26,517 bases of DNA from Pinguiococcus pyrenoidosus. Lineage: Eukaryota; Sar; Pinguiophyceae; Pinguiochrysidales; Pinguiochrysidaceae. The translations under genes and the position numbers were made by a program. The notes beneath the pieces were generated by a model, which saw only the letters and a list, made by a program, of their open reading frames with translations, did not search any database and was not told the origin of the DNA. The DNA is taken from NCBI GenBank assembly GCA_019677205.1, contig JAAMXY010004287.1, positions 1,137 through 27,653 of the forward strand, in the 5' to 3' direction. Positions 19,331 through 26,517 of the stretch are shown here, one piece after another; the stretch's first letter is position 1; the number at the start of each line of letters is the position of its first letter.

Positions 19331-21722
19331 CTAGACCCATCGATTTCTCCTGGCCAGGACGACCGCGGCCGCAACCCCTGCGACCACAGCCGACGCAGTG
19401 AGGCCAATCGTCCACCAATTCAGGTCAGCCAGGGACCACTCGTCGTCTTCCCAGGGCTCGTCGAGGTCCACACCGAGGTCGCTCGCCACCAGCCGTGCGC
19501 AAATGGGGTGGTAGTTGTCCTTGTTCCTTCTAAAGGCCTTCTTCGCCTTTTCCCTTGCAGAGTCCACCTTCGCGAGCTCACGATACAAGGGTCTAACGAA
19601 CTTCATCCTGCCCACGGAGGTCGCCATCTCGATGGCGGTGTTCACGATGCTCGTGTCTCCCGCGCGCAAGCAGCAGTAGCACCATCGAGAGCGGATCTCA
19701 CTGTTCGTCGCCTTTGACAAGCGCAGCTTGGAGTTCAGAGCCTTGGTAATCGTCCTTCGCAACGGCTGCCCCGTCTTGCTCTGCAGCAGCCCCTCCAAGA
19801 ACACCTGCTGCTGCGCCGCGTCCCAGCCGCCCCAGGCGTCCTTCACCTGTTCGGTAGCCTGGCCAGCAGACGCGTCCTCGCAGGTGAGGCAGACGTCCGC
19901 AAGCTCCAGTGCGTCGCTCACCAGGCTGTCGTCGTACTGGGGATCCTGTGGTGGCATGCCTGGGCCCCACCACGCCTCCCAGTCGAAGCGCGTCGCGACC
20001 ATCGGGAACTTCAGTGCGAAGAAGTCGTGGAACTTCTGCGTGTCAATCGTCTTTCCCGCGAACTCCTTCATGTACTCCTTGGCAAAGGCCATGAACGCCT
20101 CCTTCCCGACTTTCTTCTCCAGCACGTAGAGCAGGGCCGACCCCTTTTCGTACGGAATGCGGCTGAAGGCATCGTCGGGATCGTTCTGCCCGAGCAGCGG
20201 AACCAGCGACGTGAACTCGGGTTTGCCTTTGTCCACGAAGAAGTCCACCGTCTCCGTCAGCCCGGCATATTCGACATAGGCTTGGAAGTCGTAGTAGAGG
20301 TCGTCCCCCGCCATCCGCGCCTTGATCTTCCGCTCGAACCACACGGTCCAACCTTCGTTGAGCCAGAAGTGCTCCCAGGTGTGATTGGTCACCAGGTTGC
20401 CCGTCCAGGAATGGCTGATCTCGTGCGCAACGACGCCAGCGAGCGATCGGTCGCCGGCAAGCAGGGTCGGCGTGACGACTAGAGGAGGAGGCGAGAGCAT
20501 CAAGCATCATCAGACTGAGGTTGGACCACGCGCGGTCTGCGCTGCGCCAGCTTACAGGTGAGGCAGGGGTTCTCCATCCCGCCGTAGGGGAAGGACGGCG
20601 GCATGCAAACGATATCGTAGCGTTCCCATGGATAGGGAATGCCCGTCAGCTCCTCTGCGTACTGCAGGAACTGCTCGGTCTCCTCGAACTCGTACGCAGC
20701 CTTGTCAACGACGCCCGGTTCTGACCAGACGCGCACGCGGTCGCTCAGGTCCTTCGACGCGAGGTCGCCGACCACGAGGGCGAGCAGGTAGCTGGAGATG
20801 GGCATCGGCTGGCGGAAGTAGAACTCCCGTTTGCCGTCCTCGAAGGTGTCTCCCGTCGGCAACGCCGACATCAGCGCCGTAGCCCAGTCCGGCACCAGCA
20901 CCCGCGCATCGTACGTGAACTTGACGCCGGGCGAGTCCTGCGTAGCCAGCAACGGGTTGTCAGCAAGCCAAAAGATGCCAAGAGTCCCCCGCCGCTTCTT
21001 GCGTACCTGACAGGGCACGAGCGACCGCGCATGAATTGCTTGGCACTGCGTGAAGAGATACGGGCGCTTCTTGCCGTCGGTCATGCTGGGCTGCAGCCAC
21101 TGCATGGCCATGGACTTGGGACTGGTGGTGTACATGATCCGCACTTCGGTGCGCTTCGGCTCGACCAGCACCACGAGCCTCTGGCCCAGCTCCGGCACAT
21201 ACTGCTCGACGGTCCAGATGCACGGGACTCCGTCGACCATCACATCGTGCACGGCGAGGTCCCGGATGTCGAAGATGACTTCGTTTCCCTACGTGTTTCG
21301 TGGTTTTGTGTTACTCTCTCGTTCACGTTCAGCACGCTTCGGCGATCAGCCACGTGCTCCACCAGAGAGCCAAGGCATCTTACCTTGCTCTCCACCGTCC
21401 AAGTGGCCACTCCGGTGATCTCCGCCTTCTCGAAGTCCACCGTCCAGTCGAGAAACAAGTGCTTGCAGATGGCCACCTACATGTGGATGGGGTGAGAGCC
21501 ATGGTTGCGGTGGGGATCCAGCGCTTCTCTGACTCCTCGATGCTCTGCAAAATCCTTTGTGGACTCGGGACTTCGAGAGCCATCTTTTCGGGAGGAAAGA
21601 TCCTTCTGCTGCGGAAGTTGGCAGCACCGAACAGTCGTTCGCGCTTTGGCATGGCGTACCTCGGGCTCGCATGCGGAGGTGGAGTCCGCGGTCGCGCTCA
21701 ACGCGCCGCGTAGAGCTGACAT
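19331..21722 (-). CDS. M1 zinc aminopeptidase, leukotriene-A4-hydrolase type, tail-anchored
   Basis: Five exons on the minus strand (21722-21660, 21476-21384, 21288-21007, 20937-20556, 20478-19331) give 655 residues. The introns are 183, 95, 69 and 77 bp. Family landmarks appear in order: HLFLDWTVDFEKAEITG (beta domain), LFTQCQAIHARSLVPCQD across a junction, the exopeptidase motif GGMEN at 265-269, and the zinc site HEISH at 292-296 with Glu315 after 18 residues. The RIPYEKGSALLYVLE segment holds the catalytic Tyr. The enzyme should remove N-terminal residues from peptides; epoxide hydrolase activity cannot be judged. Human LTA4H has 611 residues and is soluble. Here an acidic stretch is followed by a hydrophobic helix (IGLTASAVVAGVAAAVVLA) and RRNRWV, which looks like a tail anchor. 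ATG 21869 is in frame upstream and would add 49 residues. Confidence 0.9.
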
Positions 21723-22265
21723 GAGATCTGCGGAGACCGGAAGGAGCTTTGGCGGCGGCACGGGAGCTGTACTTCGCGGTCTTGGCGCACTTTTGTGGCG
21801 CAAGAGAAAGTTCGGGTTTTGGTCTTTCCAACGATATTCGGTATTCGTTCGATCCTCCCAGCATTTCATCTCTTCCGCGATAAAAACCCCTTTGATGACG
21901 TCATGATATTTTCAGAGTCAACTTGTGGCGAGCTTTATGACTTTATTTTCAGGGTGAATAGAGTCGTACGTAACGGGTTGAAGCATATGACCAATGGAAA
22001 CTATTATTCTGTCACGGTTCCCCCTATTGTGTGGATAATTAGGTCAAGACTCTTCACGGAATACTTGACGGACGATTGCGCGCCTCAAGCAGGGCGCCGA
22101 CATCACTGAGCTCTGATTGGGCCTGCGGACGAGATCTTTTTTCCGCGCGCATTCAATGTTCAATGATCGCATGATTCCATATGGATCACAACAGAAAGGA
22201 ATGGGAATGCTGCGTTTGACTTGCGCGCCATTTTCCCGCTCAACTTGGGTTGGAACTGCGGCGCG
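21723..22265. promoter_or_regulatory. Divergent promoter region, AT-richer than flanks
   Basis: This spacer lies between the starts of the aminopeptidase (minus) and the ABHD-type hydrolase (plus). The stretch 21880-22210 is AT-richer than its surroundings. It contains the palindrome ATGACGTCAT at 21895-21904, listed separately, and a CCAAT at 21991-21995. No gene is visible, though an upstream in-frame ATG at 21869 could extend the aminopeptidase into it. Confidence 0.45.
21895..21904. promoter_or_regulatory. CRE-like palindrome ATGACGTCAT
   Basis: This perfect 10-bp palindrome contains TGACGTCA, the classic site for bZIP factors of the CREB/ATF type. It lies 173 bp upstream of the aminopeptidase ATG on one side and 361 bp upstream of the hydrolase ATG on the other. 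The site is symmetric, so it could serve both genes. Function is inferred from the motif and its position only. Confidence 0.4.
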
Positions 22266-23876
22266 ATGAGCGCGCATCGCCTTCAGGTGCTGAAGCTTCC
22301 GAGCGACCAGCTTGTCTTCAGCATCGACGGCAGCCTCTTGCTCGGGCTGAGCCAGCCTTGGCTCGAGGCGTTGGGCAGGAGCTCCGCTTCTGCTTGGGCT
22401 GCCGCTCTCTCGCTTGGCGGACGTGCGTTGCTCAGCTTGCGCGCTGTTGCGCAGAGCTACGCAAGCTGGCTCGTCTCGAGGCGCGAGCAGCTGAGGAAAG
22501 AGGACTGGCTCCTGCTCTCGCTTGTACCCGGGGCCTACGTGCTGTGGTACGCGCTGCATTTCGGACGGCGCCCGAGCTTAACTTATCGAGGAGACATCGC
22601 CAAGCTCCGCTCGCTGGCGTCCCACTGCCCCAGCTTTCGCAAGCCTTACTGGCCGCCGATCTTCGCGCCGACGGCGTACCAGTTGATGGGCTACATGGGC
22701 GTCCAAGACCTGCTGTGCCACCTGACGCCGTCTCCGTACGCACGCGAGGTGTTCGTCTTGGCGGACGGCCAGCAGATCGCCCTCGACTGGCGCTTTCCGC
22801 GGAAGGAGGCCGAGGAGGCCTTGCTGCCGGAGGATAGCCGCTTCCGGAAGGCGCCGGTGGTGCTGGTCAACCACGGCGCGTTTCAGAGCTCGAGGTCGTC
22901 GCCCATGCAGGACATGACCGCTGCGTTGGTGGCGCAGGGCTTTCCCGTGGTGGTGATGAACAGGAGAGGGTACGAGGAGCCGTTGAAGGTGCCCAGGATC
23001 TCCATGTACGGCCATCTGGATGACATCGACGACGTGATCGTTCGGTCCATCACAAGAAGGTACCCCAATCGGACGCTTGCCGTGCTGGGCTTCAGCTGCG
23101 GCACGAGCCCGGCGCTGCGCTACCTGATCAATCGCGGCCGTCAGCCGCTGCCGGAGTTTCTCAGAGCTCCGCTGGCTCCCACGTTGCTGTGTGGAGTGAT
23201 GCTCGACCCAGCCTACGACATCAAGGACGATGGAGCTCTGGCGCGAATTCCTTTCCCCGTGAGCATTGGGATCCAGATTCTGTGCTGCTATCACTACTGC
23301 TACAAGCACAAGGACGTCCTGGCGAGAACGCCGTCCAAGGCGGCGCTCGTGGACTCCTTGGCCGCCTCCGTTGCAGCCCCGGGAGCTCTGCACCGATCCT
23401 TGAGCGATCCTCTGCCTCGGCACGGATACACCGAGCCCGCTCCGACGCTGGACTCCGCCGGGCACGTCGCGACGGTCCAGCTGGTGCGTCGCCTGAGCTG
23501 CGACTACACCGATGAGGAGAGCCACTTCCGCAGATACGACGCGGATTTCTCCGATCTTGACGTGCCGACCCTGCTCATCAATAGCGAGGACGATCCTGTG
23601 TGTGTAATTGACAACGTGTACCATCATCATGACAAGTTATTGTCACATCCGAACACAATTTTGTGCCAAATGAGCCATGGCAGCCATGGCCCAAAGTACG
23701 GCTTCCTTGGCGGTCGCGGCATGGCGAGCCAGCTGGGCGCAGAGTTCGTCCATGCGGCATGGTATAGAGCAATCGAGGACGAAGTCTTGAGGAAGGATGC
23801 GCACAGGCGCGCGACCCATTCCCTACCTCGCGCAGGGAGCAGCGGTGATTTTGGACAGTTTCGCAGGGAGGGCTGA
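22266..23876 (+). CDS. ABHD1/ABHD3-type alpha/beta hydrolase
   Basis: This is a single exon of 536 residues. ATG 22266 is the first Met in the frame. The fold elements of the YheT/ABHD1-3 (EMB8-like) family are present. The sequence VLVNHGAFQSSRSSPMQDM forms the HG oxyanion region. GFSCGTSPALRYL carries the nucleophile Ser in GxSxG. LINSEDDPVC carries the acid Asp, and SHGSHGPKYGFLGG carries the catalytic His. A hydrophobic stretch near residues 82-98 (LLLSLVPGAYVLWYALHF) is a likely membrane anchor, as in ABHD3. Relatives act as lipases or esterases on phospholipids and other acyl lipids; the substrate here is unknown. The segment DIKDDGALARIPFPVSIGIQ matches the lid region of the family. 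The last 40 residues are basic and unconserved. Confidence 0.88.
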   Translation: MSAHRLQVLKLPSDQLVFSIDGSLLLGLSQPWLEALGRSSASAWAAALSLGGRALLSLRAVAQSYASWLVSRREQLRKEDWLLLSLVPGAYVLWYALHFGRRPSLTYRGDIAKLRSLASHCPSFRKPYWPPIFAPTAYQLMGYMGVQDLLCHLTPSPYAREVFVLADGQQIALDWRFPRKEAEEALLPEDSRFRKAPVVLVNHGAFQSSRSSPMQDMTAALVAQGFPVVVMNRRGYEEPLKVPRISMYGHLDDIDDVIVRSITRRYPNRTLAVLGFSCGTSPALRYLINRGRQPLPEFLRAPLAPTLLCGVMLDPAYDIKDDGALARIPFPVSIGIQILCCYHYCYKHKDVLARTPSKAALVDSLAASVAAPGALHRSLSDPLPRHGYTEPAPTLDSAGHVATVQLVRRLSCDYTDEESHFRRYDADFSDLDVPTLLINSEDDPVCVIDNVYHHHDKLLSHPNTILCQMSHGSHGPKYGFLGGRGMASQLGAEFVHAAWYRAIEDEVLRKDAHRRATHSLPRAGSSGDFGQFRREG

Positions 23877-24735
23877 GCCCAATGTTCCTACGGCATGTGC
23901 GACCGTAGCGTGCAAGGCCCTCGCACATGAAGGCCCGTGAAGCACACCAGCGCGAACCTTGTTGCCATCCAAAGAGACCAGGGTGCGTGGCCAGAAAGGG
24001 TGACGCACTGTAAGTATGACTAGGTGAACGCAATGTTTCCAAGCTTTGTCAGTCTTCCGGTCTTCCTGCTACGGCAAGCATCACACCTGTCGTTCCATTC
24101 GGCTTTGTTTCAAAGCAGCTTTGTTCCAAGCTGCCTCCTGTGGTCTCCGCGAAGCTCCGATCCCGCGAGCGACGACGTTCAAAAGCTTTGCCTTTCATCT
24201 TCTTCTGGAATGCCTCGTTGGGCTCCGCACACCGGCCAGGAAGTCAGAGACCAGAAGCTACAGTAGGGACGGAGCCCAAGGAACACTCCCCCGCCGCAAT
24301 CCTACCGTAGATTACATGATGTATCCACATGTACAGCGCCTGCTTCCCGCCGGAAGGACCAGAGCCCAATCATGTGTCGGAACTTTGCGAGGTTTCGAGC
24401 TCCTGAACAAAGCCCTCGCTGCCGCCGACTCCGGACTTGCGCTGCTGTGCTGTATAATATGGTATATATACAAAGTGGAAAGCTCCTGGTCTCGGGGGTT
24501 CGAATTCTGGTTTCTAGAGGTTAGAGCTTTTGTCACCCAACGCGCCACAGCGGCGGAGGCAGGGCCGAGTGGACTACGACATCATGGCTTCACCAGTGAT
24601 GCATCCACATTCAAGTAGTTTGGTACGAATGCCGTCAGCTTCAAAGCACCACGGCGATTTTGGCCATGTGCTCGTGTCCGGAATGCCGGCATCAAGACCC
24701 TGGTTTCAGCCCTCTCGGCAACAAGGGTGATCGAG
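23877..24735. promoter_or_regulatory. Intergenic region upstream of the formin gene
   Basis: This spacer holds the 3' UTR of the ABHD-type gene and the presumed promoter of the formin gene. A TA-rich element with a TATATATA core lies at 24463-24470, about 265 bp before the ATG. Small frames occur but show no domain content. A tRNA-like T-loop string near 24499 was considered and rejected. Confidence 0.4.
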
Positions 24736-26517
24736 ATGCACCGAGCATCTCGAGCCTCCGCGATCGAGAAGGCGTTTGCTCGTAGCCGGGATTCTCCCTC
24801 GCCCGCTCGATCCAGCCGGCGCCGCCGCAGCGGTAGGAGATCCGGCCAGCGAGGAACCGAGCTGCGAGCGGGACCCGGCGCTTCTGGGCGACAGAAGCCT
24901 GAGACCCCAACCCCTTCGGACGCCCGACAGCTGAGACGGACGGCAGACACCACACGTCGGAAGCCCCGGCCGCAGCCCAAGCAGTTGCCGCTTCCTCCCG
25001 ATGACACCCCCCCGGATCCTCAAAGGAGGGTGTCCCAACGCAGCGTCGACGGCCGCTTCCGCCGCTTCAACGCGATGCGAATTGCCAGCCCCATGGAGAA
25101 GCCGACTATCGAAAGAAGGGGCAGTTGTTCATCCATCTCGAGCAAATCCACGCAAACGCGGCGTGGTTCCGGCTTGTCGCTCGCATCTCTTGGTGAGCCG
25201 GACGCGGACGTCGAGGAAGGGATGGGTATCGAGCAACCGACGCGCAGGAAGCTCACACGTTCGAGAAGCGTCCGAGCGCATATGCCGTGGTGGCTCCGTT
25301 CTCCGTCATCCTCCGATTCGTCACCTCCGGCAGCGCCGCCACCGGCACCGGCACCGGCACCGGCACCACCAGCGCCACCGGCGTCACCAGCGCCGCCAGC
25401 TTTACCGGACGGGCAGCCGTGCTTGGGCGACCGAGTGGACATCCTGGACAAACGTGGTTTCCGACGCCACCGCAACTGCGGCGTCCTCCGCTACGTGGGC
25501 CCCACGTCCTTCGGCACCTCCAGAACCAAGACGGGGGCGAGGCGAGTATGGGCGGGCGTGGAGCTGGACGCCGCTGACGGCCTGAACAACGGGACGGTGA
25601 ACGGCGTCTGCTACTTCGGCCCCGTCCAGGACGACCACGGCATCTTCGTATATATCTATCGTGTCCGCCCGGCGACGCGGGTGCTGGGGCTCAACAGCAA
25701 GTACCCAGCGGACGGTGTCGCGGTCCATTCGGTCAGCGTGTCCCAAGTCCATGGGATCTCACAGGCATCCGAGGCGAAGCGCGAGGGCGCCGGGTACGCC
25801 GGGTACGCCGGAGATGTCAACCCTGGAGCACCCAAGAGAGTCAGCCATGGGACAGCCACCAACGCCGGCGTCGGGAAGCTTCACCTGGAAGTGCCGCAGG
25901 CGGCGGAGCCCATCGACCCGGCAGTCCAAAGGTACCGAGAGGTTTGCGCCAAGGAGCATCTGCAGAACTACGTGCGGATGTTAGACGTCGGCGTCCCTCG
26001 CGCCGCCGTGGCCAACAAGATGAGAGCCGACGGCATCGCCGCCGCAGACGTCCATGTCTTCGAGAGCGAAGGCGCCGACCTGCCACCGTCCAGCACAGCC
26101 ACTGCCGCGCAGCCGAGCAGCACGCCTTCTCTTTCGCGCCACCGCCAGCGTGTCCAGCAACGCGCCAAGCTGGAACTGAAAAGCGTGCACTGGGACCCGC
26201 TGGACGCCCAGCTATGCGAGCATTCGATCTTCCGGCGCCAGTCCAAGCTGTCCAAGATGGGCGTCCCCGCTATCGGCGCCCACGCGGCAGACATGGCCCT
26301 CTTGTATGCATTGTTCGCCAGACCCAAAGGCGCGGCAAAGTCTCCCGGCGGCCGCCAAGGAAGCAAGAAGCGGGCGAAGCAAGAGAAGAAGTCGCTGGGG
26401 CTGCTGAGCAGCAAGAAGGAAGCTCAGATTGGAATCCTCCTCGCGGCCCTCAAGGGTAAGAGCGGCGTCTCAGACTTTGAGGAGGACTTGGTGAAAGCAA
26501 TTCTCCTCTTCGACCCC
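24736..26517 (+). CDS. CAP-Gly/FH2 formin, 3' end beyond the window
   Basis: The frame is open from 24619, just after an in-frame TAG at 24616, to the window end. ATG 24736 is the first Met. The visible part is 594 residues. Order of parts: a basic Ser/Arg-rich N-terminus; a Pro/Ala tract at about 196-225 (25321-25410); a CAP-Gly domain at about 229-310 (LGDRVDILDK, VWAGVELDAADGLNNG, VCYFGPVQDDHGIFV); a helical segment YVRMLDVGVPRAAVANKMRAD, a GVP-type motif seen in CCDC53 and some protist formins; and from about 479 the start of an FH2 domain (LELKSVHWDPL, ADMALLYALFA, SKKEAQIGILLAALKG, EEDLVKAILLFDP). FH2 domains nucleate actin filaments, and CAP-Gly domains bind tubulin tails or EB proteins. 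The usual GKNDG motif is GLNNG here, so binding may be altered. An upstream exon is possible. Confidence 0.85.
   Translation, partial: MHRASRASAIEKAFARSRDSPSPARSSRRRRSGRRSGQRGTELRAGPGASGRQKPETPTPSDARQLRRTADTTRRKPRPQPKQLPLPPDDTPPDPQRRVSQRSVDGRFRRFNAMRIASPMEKPTIERRGSCSSISSKSTQTRRGSGLSLASLGEPDADVEEGMGIEQPTRRKLTRSRSVRAHMPWWLRSPSSSDSSPPAAPPPAPAPAPAPPAPPASPAPPALPDGQPCLGDRVDILDKRGFRRHRNCGVLRYVGPTSFGTSRTKTGARRVWAGVELDAADGLNNGTVNGVCYFGPVQDDHGIFVYIYRVRPATRVLGLNSKYPADGVAVHSVSVSQVHGISQASEAKREGAGYAGYAGDVNPGAPKRVSHGTATNAGVGKLHLEVPQAAEPIDPAVQRYREVCAKEHLQNYVRMLDVGVPRAAVANKMRADGIAAADVHVFESEGADLPPSSTATAAQPSSTPSLSRHRQRVQQRAKLELKSVHWDPLDAQLCEHSIFRRQSKLSKMGVPAIGAHAADMALLYALFARPKGAAKSPGGRQGSKKRAKQEKKSLGLLSSKKEAQIGILLAALKGKSGVSDFEEDLVKAILLFDP

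Noticed and set aside
21477-21659. A possible N-terminal aminopeptidase exon reading DPHRNHGSHPIHM directly before the VAICKHLFLD exon
   Set aside because: It resembles the DPHS start of LTA4H relatives, but a TAG sits in frame right before the next exon. Splicing from the good donor at 21659 gives STSACEPE joined to VAICKHLF in frame, so this stretch is intron.
22578-23630. 350-residue minus-strand open frame opposite the ABHD-type gene
   Set aside because: It is a shadow of a well-supported hydrolase, with no recognisable motif of its own.
24440-24530. Possible tRNA, from a GGTTCGAATTC T-loop-like string
   Set aside because: The bases flanking the loop do not pair as a T stem, and no acceptor stem or D arm can be drawn.

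Overview
This is eukaryotic nuclear DNA. Nearly every gene is split by short GT-AG introns, mostly about 67 to 220 bp, and the proteins are eukaryotic types: a HECT ubiquitin ligase, a formin with a CAP-Gly domain, IQ-motif and TMCO4-like proteins, a mitochondrial carrier and an LTA4H-type aminopeptidase. Coding DNA is GC-rich and gene density is high (eleven genes in 26.5 kb). One protein begins with a signal peptide followed by an Arg-rich, transit-like stretch, which suggests a complex (secondary) plastid. A compact microalga, possibly an alveolate or another chromist-type lineage, fits best. The species cannot be named from the sequence. Genes alternate between strands, which is unlike the long one-direction arrays usual in dinoflagellates.

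Layout. 1-3015 (+): 5'-truncated coiled-coil protein of unknown function. 3354-5450 (-): TMCO4/DUF726-type alpha/beta hydrolase. 5451-5946: AT-rich divergent promoter. 5947-8055 (+): leucine-rich-repeat protein. 8705-10396 (+): rhomboid-family membrane protein lacking both catalytic residues. 10739-12266 (-): IQ-motif coiled-coil protein whose fourth intron carries a (GAT)18 microsatellite. 12637-13824 (+): second, probably plastid-targeted, rhomboid-like protein. 13949-14943 (-): mitochondrial carrier. 15656-19179 (+): HECT E3 ligase with an N-myristoylation motif and three beta-type repeats. 19331-21722 (-): M1 aminopeptidase with a C-terminal membrane anchor. 22266-23876 (+): ABHD1/3-type hydrolase. 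24736-26517 (+, runs off the end): CAP-Gly plus FH2 formin.

The gene models were built by hand from conserved protein motifs, reading-frame continuity and GT-AG junctions. In every complete multi-exon model the summed exons are a multiple of three. No shared pathway is evident. The set looks like ordinary housekeeping neighbours, with several unusual architectures: two rhomboid-like proteins that appear non-catalytic, a membrane-anchored LTA4H-like enzyme, an acylated HECT ligase and a microtubule-binding formin. I saw no mobile element, CRISPR array, rRNA or convincing tRNA, and no clear sign of a novel multi-gene system.
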